18,669 bases of DNA from CAYJLW01 sp964370965 (GTDB taxonomy: Bacteria; Actinomycetota; Acidimicrobiia; UBA2766), in assembly GCA_964370965.1 (NCBI GenBank), contig CAYJLW010000082.1:1-18669 (forward strand), in the 5' to 3' direction. Below the pieces are notes generated by a model, which saw only the letters and a list, made by a program, of their open reading frames with translations, made no database searches and had not been told where the DNA came from. Shown piece after piece: positions 8,019-15,575 of the stretch; position 1 is the stretch's first letter; each line of letters begins with the position of its first letter. The position numbers and the translations under genes were made by a program.

Positions 8019-11000
8019 TCAGGAGACGTCGAGGTCGAGGGCGGCGCCGAGGACGTCGAGACGGTCCCACGCGCCGACGGCGCCGTCGTCGTCCCGGAAG
8101 CGGACCTGGGGCCGGTACCGACCGGCCGCAGCGTAGACGTGGGACACCGAGGCGGTGCCCGCCCCCGCTGGGTCGTCGACCGCGGCGGTCTCGTCCGCTG
8201 CGCCGTCGCCGTCGAAGTCCCACTCCGCCGCCACCACCCGGCCCCCGGCGCCGGCATCGGGATCGACCCAGGACGCCTGCAGCGTGAAGGCGGTCGCCGT
8301 GGTGCCGTCGGGCGCGCCGGCCCCGCAGATCCCGAGCAGCCGGGCACACGGGGTCCACGACACGAGGGTCGCCCGCGGCGCCTGCACGCGGACCTCCACA
8401 GGAGGCCCCCAGCTCCACTGCCCCACCTCCCCGTCGTCGTCGACGAAACGCACCCCCGGCCGGAACGTGCCCTCTGCCTGGTACGCGTGGGTCGCCGTGA
8501 CGGCGCCCGAACCCGTGGTGTCCGACACCGGCCCGCTGAGGTCGACGGCGCCGTTGCCGTTCAGGTCCCACTCGACGAACTCGACCCGGCCCCCCGCCGC
8601 CGCGTCCGGGTCGGTGTAGGACGCCGTGAAGGTGAAGGTCGTTGCCGGTCGCCCGGACGCCGGAGCGCCTCCCCGCATCAGCCCCACCGGCGCTGCCTTG
8701 GCCGTGTCGAGGCGGGGGACGGCACCGAGGAAGTCGAAGGCGTCCCATGTCGAGTACTGGCCGGTGTCGTCCAGGACGCGCACCCTGGGCACCACGGAGA
8801 CCGGCTCGTTGAAGGCGTCGTAGCGGTGCGTGGCCTCACCGGCGGCGGTGGCGGCGTCGGACACGCCGTCGCCGTCGAAGTCCCACTCGTAGCGGTCGAG
8901 ACCCGAGTCGTCGACGCCCCGGGCCCGGAACGCGAACGTCGTCCGGGGCCGGCCGTCGGCACCGAACGTGCGCATCGGGCTCCAGGCGTCCATCACCACC
9001 GCCGGGACGCGGTCAACGGTGTCGAGGCGCACCGCCACCCCCAGGCGGTCGTGGGCGTCCCATGCCGAGACCTTCCCGGCGCTGTCGCGCGCCCGCACCT
9101 TGGGAACCACTGAGACGACCGCCCCGTAGCCGTGCGTGGTCGTGGGCGCCGCGGTGGCCTCGTCCGCGGTGCCGTCGCCGTCGAAGTCCCACTCGTAGGA
9201 CGCCACCGGATCCGGTCCGTCGTCGGTCGCCTCCGCCGAGAACGTGAAGACGGTGGACGGCAGGCCGTCGACGACACGGAAGGCCGTCGCCTCCGGCGCC
9301 CACGCCTGCATCCTCACGACGGGTGCGGCGTCCACCGTGCGCAGCGCGGGCGTGCGGCCCGCGACGTCCCAGGCGTCCCATTCCGACGCCTCCCCCGCCG
9401 TGTCGACGACCCGCACCCTGGGCACGACCGACACCTCCTCCCCGTATGTGTGGACGGTGTCGGGGCGCCAGGTGGTCCGGTCGGCGCTGCCGTCGCCGTC
9501 GAAGTCCCACTCGTACGAGTCGACGGCGTCGTCCCGGGTTCCGCGCAGGCTCGTGGCCCGGAACTCGAAATCCGCCTCCGGCCTCCCCGACGCCAGGCCC
9601 AGGAGGCCCCGGTTCGGGCTCCACGCCTGCATGAAAGCCCTCGGCCCCCACTCCTCGAGGACCACGGGCGTCCGTTCCAGGGCGTCGGCGGCGAGGGTGA
9701 GTCCGTCCCAGGGGGGCTGGAACGGCGACACGACCAGCGACCCCGAGGTCGCCTGCAGGGGCGCCACGTCCTCCCAGACGGGGAGGCTGTCGCCCTCCAT
9801 GGTGACCCCGACGCTGTCGGTGCCGTCGGGGAGCCGCAGGAACGTCCACGTGCACCGACGCTCCCCGCGCATCCGCACCCGGACGGCGCCCGAGAGGACC
9901 CGGTACGCCCGGCAGGGGCCCTGGGCGGTCGCGGTCGCCTCCCGGGCGTCCATGTCTTCGAGCGTCCCGGTGGGCCCGGAGAAGTCGGCGGCGTCCCACG
10001 CCGAGGTGGCGACGGCGTAGCGGTACCCGAACATGTCGTACGTGTACGAGGCCGACCCCCGCGGGAGGCCGTCGGGCCCTTGGGACAGGGACACGGCGAA
10101 GGACGCGCCCTGCGTGAGCGGGAGTCCGTCCGTGCGGAGCCGGCCGCTCCCGTGGGCGGACCCCACGACGACGTCGCCGTCGAGGTAGGGGGGCGCCTCC
10201 CCGGCGAGCGGGGTCCGCGACCAGAGGGTGAAGCCGGCCAGGCTCGCCCACTCCGGCAGCGCCCGGCGCATCCGGCACACGACGTCGGCGAAGACCGCCC
10301 AGCCGTCGTCGCATGCCCGACCGAAGTACCCCTGGGGCAGCTCCTGGAAGACGCCGCCGATGGGTGCGTCGGCACGCTGGAAGGCGCCGAAGATGGCGTT
10401 GACCACGTTCAGGACGAGGTCCTGGAACTGGTACGGAGCGGGACCCTGGAAGAAGGCGATGGCCCGGCCCAGGGCGGCGAGGAGGGGAGCCTTGACGAGG
10501 TCCATTCCCTGGCCCACCCGGTCGAAGACCGTGTTCACGCTGTTGGCCACGAGGCCGAAGAACTCGTCGACGACGAGGCCGAGCCCCTCCCCGGCGAGGC
10601 GCGGGAGCTTCTCCTTGAAGGTCTCGTCCCGGTTCGAGGTGAGCAGGTCGACGAGCTTCGGCCGCAGGTCGGACCAGTCCGGGAAGTCCACCCCGGTGAC
10701 CTTCTCCGCCACCGTGAGGTACCCGTCGACCGCCGGCAATTCCTCGGGGATCGCCTCGGCGGCCTTGCCCGTCGCCAGGTTCGCCCCCCAGACGTCCACG
10801 CGACGGACGAGGTCCTGCAGCAGGACGGCGCCGTTGTCGATCAGGAGCCTCCCGAAGCTCGACAGGGAGTCCAGGGTGCCCACGTTCTCCCCCCACCACG
10901 CCACGGGGTCCCCCGCCTCCCAGAACGCGTTCGCGACGTCCCCGGGTGTGGAGTCGGTGGCCCAGGCGATCCCGTCGATCACCGGGATCATGAAGGTCTG

Positions 11001-14000
11001 GAGGGTCGACACCAGCGCGGAGAAGGCCCCGTCGAGCAGCGACGCCGGGAACGTCCCCCAGAACCCCTCCCAGGCGGACCCGAACAACTCCCGCGCGGAG
11101 CCGATCCAGCGCGTCACGTCGTCGATCCCGAACGCCGCCGGGTCGTCCTGGCCGTTGGGTGCGCTCCCGTAGACCAGGTTGGTGAGCGCGGCGACCTTCT
11201 CCTGCAGGCCGGTGCCGTGCGGCCAGGACCTGATGTGCTGCTGCACCTGGCGCAGGGAGGACTCCGCCGTGTCCAGCCAGTTGTAGACCGTCCCCTGGAA
11301 GAGGGTCTCCACCCCCGAGGAGAGGTTCGGGATCAACCAGTCGTAGAGGGTCTGGAGGTCCGACGGACCCAGGAGCAACCCGAGGGCGACGAGCACCGGG
11401 GTGGCGGTGACGGTGTCCAGGAGGGAGTTGTGCAGGCCCCACTGCAGGTTCCCGAACCAGTTCCGCAGCCGGGGGATGCTGACGAAGTTCGCCCACGTGT
11501 CCTCTGCGGTGGGCGTGTAGACGTCGGTGAGGCGCAGGACGCAGTCGCCCCCCGTGCCCTGGTAGGCGAGGTCGCCCTCGGTGAGGCAGCCCCGCACGAA
11601 GAAGCCCACGCCGAGGAACGCGGCGTACTGCAGGGTCTCGGCGAGGGTGACGCCGACGGCGTTCAGGACGCCGGGCTCGGCGTCCTCGACGGCGGCGAGC
11701 GCCCTCGCCCGGGCGGCCTCCCGTTCGGCGTTGCCGGCGGCGGCCACGTTGTCCCGCAGCCGGTACAGGTTCGCCAGCCAGGGGGCCCGGAGGTCGTCCC
11801 AGGCCTTCTCGCCGGCATCCTGGAACTCCTCGGGTCCCACGGTGTGGATCCGCACGCCGGCCCCGGGACCGGGGTCGGTGTCGGTCTCGGGTACGTCCCA
11901 GAGGACGGTGCCGTCGTCGCCGGTGACCCGGAGGCCGAAGCGCCCGGGGCGGGGGTTCTCGGAGAACCGCCACTCGCAGGTGCCGTGGCGCCGGTCGAGC
12001 ACGCGGGGCAGGGCGACGGGCACCGCCCTCGGCATGGACCAGACGTCGCAGGGCCCGTGGAGCACTGCGGACCCGCCGCTCGCCGATTCCGGCAGGGAGA
12101 ACAGCGTGTCGGGAGCGCCGGACCACTCCTGCGTGGTGACCCGCCACACACGGGTCTCGGTGGCGACCTCGTAGGTAGCGGCGCCGTACGGGGCCGAGTT
12201 CGCCCCCTCAAGACGCAGGACGGCGCCGAAGCGGCCCCTGCGGGCGGCCTGTGTGGTCTCGGTCGCAACCGTGCCCTCCGCCCGCACGTAGGCCCGGTCG
12301 ACCTGTGCGGGGGGGGCCTTCACCACGACACGGACCTGTGTCGTGCCGGCGTGCGGGGGGTCGGCCCCGTCGACGACTGTGAGCGTGGCGGTGTGGGTCC
12401 CCGGCCGGTACTCGTGGAAGGCGGAGGATGCCTGCTCTCCGAGCTCGAGGCGCGTCCGTGTCTCGACCGCGCCGTCGCCGAAGTCGAACGTGTAGCCGGA
12501 GATCGTCCTGTCGGTCCCACAGGACTCCGAGGCGTCGAAGGTCACCGAGAGGGCGTCAGCGTTCTCGGCGGACAGGAACGCCTCAGGGGCCCGCTCGCTC
12601 GCCCCGGGCACCCCGATGTCGCGCACGAACAGGTCGCTGTCGTAGTTCTCGTCGCCGGGGACGACGTCGGGGCCGTTCGAGTCGAATGCCACGTACCGCC
12701 CGTCGCCGGAGACGGCGGGCCAGGTGGAGTCCTCCCCGTTCCCGAAGATGTCGCTCGAAGGGTCTGCGGCGTCACAGGCGGTGCGGCCCACCCGCCGGGT
12801 CACGGGCGGGCTCACGCTCCAGTCGCGCACGAACGCGTCCCCCGTGCCGGTGACCCCGTCGTCCCCGACGAGGTTCGTGGCCCAGGAGTGGAAGGCGACC
12901 CTGTTGCCCAGGTAGTCGGGAGACGGGTAGCTGAGGCCCGTGGCAAAGCCTCCGTTGGAGGGCAGGGACCCGTCGGGGGTGGCACTCACCTGCCGCGGGG
13001 CGCCCCCGGAGGTGGGGACCTCCCGCACGTCGACCATCGCGAGGAACCGCCGGACCCGGTCCTCCGAGTGGTTGTAGGCGACCCACTGCCCGTCGCCGCT
13101 GATCCCCGGCTCCGCGGCGACCGGCTGGTCGTTCCAGTCGACGCCCGCCACGTCCTCCAGCGCGGGCACGAGGCGTCGTGTCGCCCCGGACGACCTCACG
13201 TAGACGGCGTCGGGGTGGGGTGCCTCCAGGGTGTCGAGGAGGTTCTCGGCCCAGGACGTGAAGACGACCGTAGAGCCGTCGTCGCTGACCGTGGGCTCGA
13301 AGGAGGTCCCCTCGTCGCAGGTGCTGAGGTCGTCGAACTGCGCCGGGCTCACCAGCGTGGGCGACACGAGCTGACCACCGGAGGAGATCGCGTACGTGTA
13401 GACGTCCCTGGCCCCGCCGGAGCCCTCCCCCCAACAGCTCACGACGCCTCCGCCCTGGTAGGGGTCGCGGCGATAGAGGTCGACGTCGTCGTCGGTGCCC
13501 AGGGGGCGGTCGTACGTGTCGAAGACCACCTTCTCGCCGTCGGGCGTGACGCGGGCCCACCCCCCGGTCTCGGCGATCACCTTGGTGGTCGTCCTGTAGG
13601 GCTCGTCGAGGATCTCGTTCCCGTCGGTGTCGCGGTCGCGGAGGTACAGCCCCCCGTCGCTGCCGGGGACGAGGTTCGCCGCCGACGACGTGAACGTCAC
13701 GAAGCGCCCGTCGTCGCTCACCGAAGGCGACGAGCTCTCCCCGCCGGCTTCGCCGCCGTCGGCCGCCACGCTCACGCGCACCGTACGCCCCTCCTTGCGG
13801 TCCCGGACGAAGACGTCCTTGACCCCGTTGGCGTCGCCGGGCACGAGGTTTTGAGCATCGGACTCGAAGACCACGTAGCGCCCGTCCCGGCTCAGGTCCG
13901 GGGTCCCGGCGGAGCTGCCGTACCAGCCGTCGCTCGCGGCCTCCCCGCCGCCGGTGACGCTCATCCGCCGGGTGTCCGGGCCTCCGTGGCCGCCCTCGGG

Positions 14001-15398
14001 GAAGCCGCGCACGTACACGTCGGCCACCGAGTTCGAGTCGACGGCCACGGCGGAGGACGCCTGGGCGAGATTGGAGGCCAGGCTCACGAAACCCACCTGG
14101 TGGCCGTCACCGCTCACGGCGGGCGCCCCGCTGCCGTTGTTCGCCTGGGCGCCCCCCGGTGTCACGCTCACCCGCTCCGTCGCTCCCGCACGGCTCCGGA
14201 ACACGTCGGTCTTGGCGTTCGTGTCGCCCGCCACGATGTTCGACGCCGCCGACTGGAACACGACGGTGGAACCGTCGGCGAACCGGGGCCACAGGCTGTC
14301 GCCGTTGCCGTTCGTGAGACGCTGGGTGGTGCCGGCCCCGAGGTCCCTGACGAAGACGTCCGCCCGGCCGTTCGTGTCACCCGCCACGAGATTGTCCGAG
14401 CCCGACTGGAAGGCCACCCGGGCGCCGTCCGCGCTGATCGCGGGGCCGGTGCTGAAGTCGTAGCCTTCGCCGCCGTCGGTCGCCACACTGGCCCGCTGGG
14501 TGGTTCCGGCTTGGCGGTCGCGGACGAAGACGTCCCACGTGTCGTTCGTGTCGTCGGCCACGAGGTTCCCGGCCGTCGACGTAAAGGCCACGAAGCGGCC
14601 GTCCGCGCTCACCGACGCGTACTGGCTGTGGCCCTCGGACAGGCCCCCGTCGCTCGCCACGCTCACCCGCTCCGCAGTTCCGGTGGAGCGGTCGAAGACG
14701 TACACGTCGTCGAGGGGGGACGGGCGCAGGATGCCCGCGGCGATGTTCGAGGCGTCGGAGTGGAAGGCCACGAAGCGGCCGTCCGCGCTCAGGGACGGAT
14801 ACCCGCTCTCGCCGTCAGCGGGCTCGCCCTCCGCCCCCCGACTCACGCGTTCGGTGCGCACGGCGCCCGCCTCGTCGAGCTCGTCGAACACGCCGTCGGC
14901 GTCGGCGTCGCGGTCCCGCACGAAGACGCCCCCGCCCCCGTTGTCCGCCACCAGGTTCGAGGTGTAGGACTGGAACGCCACGAAGCGGCCGTCGGGGGTG
15001 ATCGCCGGGGCCGAGCTGGCGCCGTCTCCGGCGCCCCCCGCGAGGGAGCTGCTGATCCGGACGAGAGCCGTGGTGCCGGGCTCGTCGAAGGCGCTGTTTC
15101 CGTTGGCGTCGCGGTCGCGCACGAAGACGTCGGCGGTGCCGTTGGTGTCGCCGGGAAGAAGGGCGGCCTCGGAGCTGAACGCGACGAAGCGGCCGCCGTG
15201 ACTCAGGGCAGGCGCGCCCACGCTGCGCTGCGGGAGCTCGGTGTCGGTGGAGAGGCCCGCCCTGGTGGTGAGTCCGGGACCGTCAGGCTCGCCGGCCCCG
15301 GCTCCCGACGTGGGCACCAGGGCGGCGAGCACGGCCACCGCCACGCCGGCAGTTGTCGCCCTTCGCCTCGTGTTCCCGGCGGCGGAGAAAGCGCCCAA
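8019..15398 (-). CDS. Giant secreted multidomain protein: PD40 propellers, PKD and Ca-loop repeats
   Basis: A 2459-aa protein of no family I can name as a whole. Order: signal peptide (RRR, then AGVAVAVLAALVP, cleavage near SGAGA, 1-36); 14 PD40/TolB-like repeats of the form DGRFVAFxSxAxNLVxGDTN..DVFVRD (about 60-930); PKD domain with GYTFDFGDGAVET (about 935-1027); module A with C1117 and C1141 (about 1031-1175); a mostly helical region with no recognised motif (about 1190-1735); module B with C1829 and C1849 (about 1738-1885); five PKD-like modules each with a DFDGDG-type loop (about 1920-2455). No LPXTG or C-terminal anchor is seen, so free secretion is inferred. The TTG start at 15398 has GGGAGG 5 nt upstream and begins directly before the signal peptide; the open frame continues upstream to 17270 but would overlap the regulator and prmC. 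Likely extracellular, calcium-stabilised binding or scaffold role; no catalytic motif was found. Confidence 0.85.
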   Translation of the reverse strand: MGAFSAAGNTRRRATTAGVAVAVLAALVPTSGAGAGEPDGPGLTTRAGLSTDTELPQRSVGAPALSHGGRFVAFSSEAALLPGDTNGTADVFVRDRDANGNSAFDEPGTTALVRISSSLAGGAGDGASSAPAITPDGRFVAFQSYTSNLVADNGGGGVFVRDRDADADGVFDELDEAGAVRTERVSRGAEGEPADGESGYPSLSADGRFVAFHSDASNIAAGILRPSPLDDVYVFDRSTGTAERVSVASDGGLSEGHSQYASVSADGRFVAFTSTAGNLVADDTNDTWDVFVRDRQAGTTQRASVATDGGEGYDFSTGPAISADGARVAFQSGSDNLVAGDTNGRADVFVRDLGAGTTQRLTNGNGDSLWPRFADGSTVVFQSAASNIVAGDTNAKTDVFRSRAGATERVSVTPGGAQANNGSGAPAVSGDGHQVGFVSLASNLAQASSAVAVDSNSVADVYVRGFPEGGHGGPDTRRMSVTGGGEAASDGWYGSSAGTPDLSRDGRYVVFESDAQNLVPGDANGVKDVFVRDRKEGRTVRVSVAADGGEAGGESSSPSVSDDGRFVTFTSSAANLVPGSDGGLYLRDRDTDGNEILDEPYRTTTKVIAETGGWARVTPDGEKVVFDTYDRPLGTDDDVDLYRRDPYQGGGVVSCWGEGSGGARDVYTYAISSGGQLVSPTLVSPAQFDDLSTCDEGTSFEPTVSDDGSTVVFTSWAENLLDTLEAPHPDAVYVRSSGATRRLVPALEDVAGVDWNDQPVAAEPGISGDGQWVAYNHSEDRVRRFLAMVDVREVPTSGGAPRQVSATPDGSLPSNGGFATGLSYPSPDYLGNRVAFHSWATNLVGDDGVTGTGDAFVRDWSVSPPVTRRVGRTACDAADPSSDIFGNGEDSTWPAVSGDGRYVAFDSNGPDVVPGDENYDSDLFVRDIGVPGASERAPEAFLSAENADALSVTFDASESCGTDRTISGYTFDFGDGAVETRTRLELGEQASSAFHEYRPGTHTATLTVVDGADPPHAGTTQVRVVVKAPPAQVDRAYVRAEGTVATETTQAARRGRFGAVLRLEGANSAPYGAATYEVATETRVWRVTTQEWSGAPDTLFSLPESASGGSAVLHGPCDVWSMPRAVPVALPRVLDRRHGTCEWRFSENPRPGRFGLRVTGDDGTVLWDVPETDTDPGPGAGVRIHTVGPEEFQDAGEKAWDDLRAPWLANLYRLRDNVAAAGNAEREAARARALAAVEDAEPGVLNAVGVTLAETLQYAAFLGVGFFVRGCLTEGDLAYQGTGGDCVLRLTDVYTPTAEDTWANFVSIPRLRNWFGNLQWGLHNSLLDTVTATPVLVALGLLLGPSDLQTLYDWLIPNLSSGVETLFQGTVYNWLDTAESSLRQVQQHIRSWPHGTGLQEKVAALTNLVYGSAPNGQDDPAAFGIDDVTRWIGSARELFGSAWEGFWGTFPASLLDGAFSALVSTLQTFMIPVIDGIAWATDSTPGDVANAFWEAGDPVAWWGENVGTLDSLSSFGRLLIDNGAVLLQDLVRRVDVWGANLATGKAAEAIPEELPAVDGYLTVAEKVTGVDFPDWSDLRPKLVDLLTSNRDETFKEKLPRLAGEGLGLVVDEFFGLVANSVNTVFDRVGQGMDLVKAPLLAALGRAIAFFQGPAPYQFQDLVLNVVNAIFGAFQRADAPIGGVFQELPQGYFGRACDDGWAVFADVVCRMRRALPEWASLAGFTLWSRTPLAGEAPPYLDGDVVVGSAHGSGRLRTDGLPLTQGASFAVSLSQGPDGLPRGSASYTYDMFGYRYAVATSAWDAADFSGPTGTLEDMDAREATATAQGPCRAYRVLSGAVRVRMRGERRCTWTFLRLPDGTDSVGVTMEGDSLPVWEDVAPLQATSGSLVVSPFQPPWDGLTLAADALERTPVVLEEWGPRAFMQAWSPNRGLLGLASGRPEADFEFRATSLRGTRDDAVDSYEWDFDGDGSADRTTWRPDTVHTYGEEVSVVPRVRVVDTAGEASEWDAWDVAGRTPALRTVDAAPVVRMQAWAPEATAFRVVDGLPSTVFTFSAEATDDGPDPVASYEWDFDGDGTADEATAAPTTTHGYGAVVSVVPKVRARDSAGKVSAWDAHDRLGVAVRLDTVDRVPAVVMDAWSPMRTFGADGRPRTTFAFRARGVDDSGLDRYEWDFDGDGVSDAATAAGEATHRYDAFNEPVSVVPRVRVLDDTGQYSTWDAFDFLGAVPRLDTAKAAPVGLMRGGAPASGRPATTFTFTASYTDPDAAAGGRVEFVEWDLNGNGAVDLSGPVSDTTGSGAVTATHAYQAEGTFRPGVRFVDDDGEVGQWSWGPPVEVRVQAPRATLVSWTPCARLLGICGAGAPDGTTATAFTLQASWVDPDAGAGGRVVAAEWDFDGDGAADETAAVDDPAGAGTASVSHVYAAAGRYRPQVRFRDDDGAVGAWDRLDVLGAALDLDVS
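8865..9515 (-). repeat. 27-bp exact repeats in the C-terminal PKD-like array
   Basis: The same 27 bases occur at 8865-8891, 9171-9197 and 9489-9515, encoding the YEWDFDGDG core. The first 24 bases also occur at 8202-8225, and a diverged copy lies near 8568. Spacings of 306 and 318 bp equal one protein module. Such identity could allow module loss or gain by recombination. Confidence 0.85.
14584..14791 (-). repeat. 28-bp exact repeat within the propeller region
   Basis: Positions 14584-14611 and 14764-14791 are identical and encode the SADGRFVAF strand of blades 3 and 4. A partly matching third copy lies near 14975. The exact identity suggests recent blade duplication or gene conversion. Confidence 0.8.
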
Positions 15399-15403
15399 GT
15401 CAA

Positions 15404-15409
15404 CCTCCC
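15404..15409 (-). promoter_or_regulatory. Shine-Dalgarno of the giant gene
   Basis: GGGAGG on the minus strand, 5 nt before the TTG at 15398. It is the main reason for choosing this TTG start. Confidence 0.7.
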
Positions 15410-15435
15410 GAGCCGCCCGACTCGGCGGCGACGAC

Positions 15436-15464
15436 AGTATCGCCCACCGGCTCGGGACTGTCCC
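15436..15464 (-). promoter_or_regulatory. Candidate promoter of the giant gene
   Basis: Minus-strand GGGACA (15459-15464) and GATACT (15436-15441) are separated by 17 bp; each matches the sigma-70 type consensus at 4 of 6 positions. The predicted transcript would start near 15429, giving a leader of about 30 nt before the TTG. Moderate support only. Confidence 0.4.
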
Positions 15465-15465
15465 G
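15453..15465. promoter_or_regulatory. Candidate operator palindrome in the divergent region
   Basis: CGGGAC-T-GTCCCG is a perfect inverted repeat with 6-base arms around one central base. It overlaps the candidate -35 box of the giant gene and lies 110 bp before the divergent HTH regulator. It is a plausible binding site for that regulator, but a 13-bp GC palindrome could be chance. Confidence 0.35.
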
Positions 15466-15575
15466 TCCTCCCCCGGGAAAGGCCGGAACTTGCATGGACA
15501 CGTCCCGCTCGTGGCCTTGGACGCTCGCCGTGGCACACTGGCCCTGTCATCTGAGCTGGTCCGGGAGGGAGAGCC

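Noticed and set aside
8019..9641. CRISPR array suggested by regular short repeats
   Set aside because: The repeats lie about 300 bp apart, in frame, and encode the DFDGDG loop of protein modules; no spacer structure or cas genes.
9132..15554. Plus-strand open frame of 2140 codons opposite the giant gene
   Set aside because: It is codon-aligned with the giant gene and stays open only because that gene avoids TTA, CTA and TCA codons, as expected at high GC. The translation is Arg/Val/Gly-rich with no domains or signal, whereas the minus strand has a signal peptide and clear repeats.
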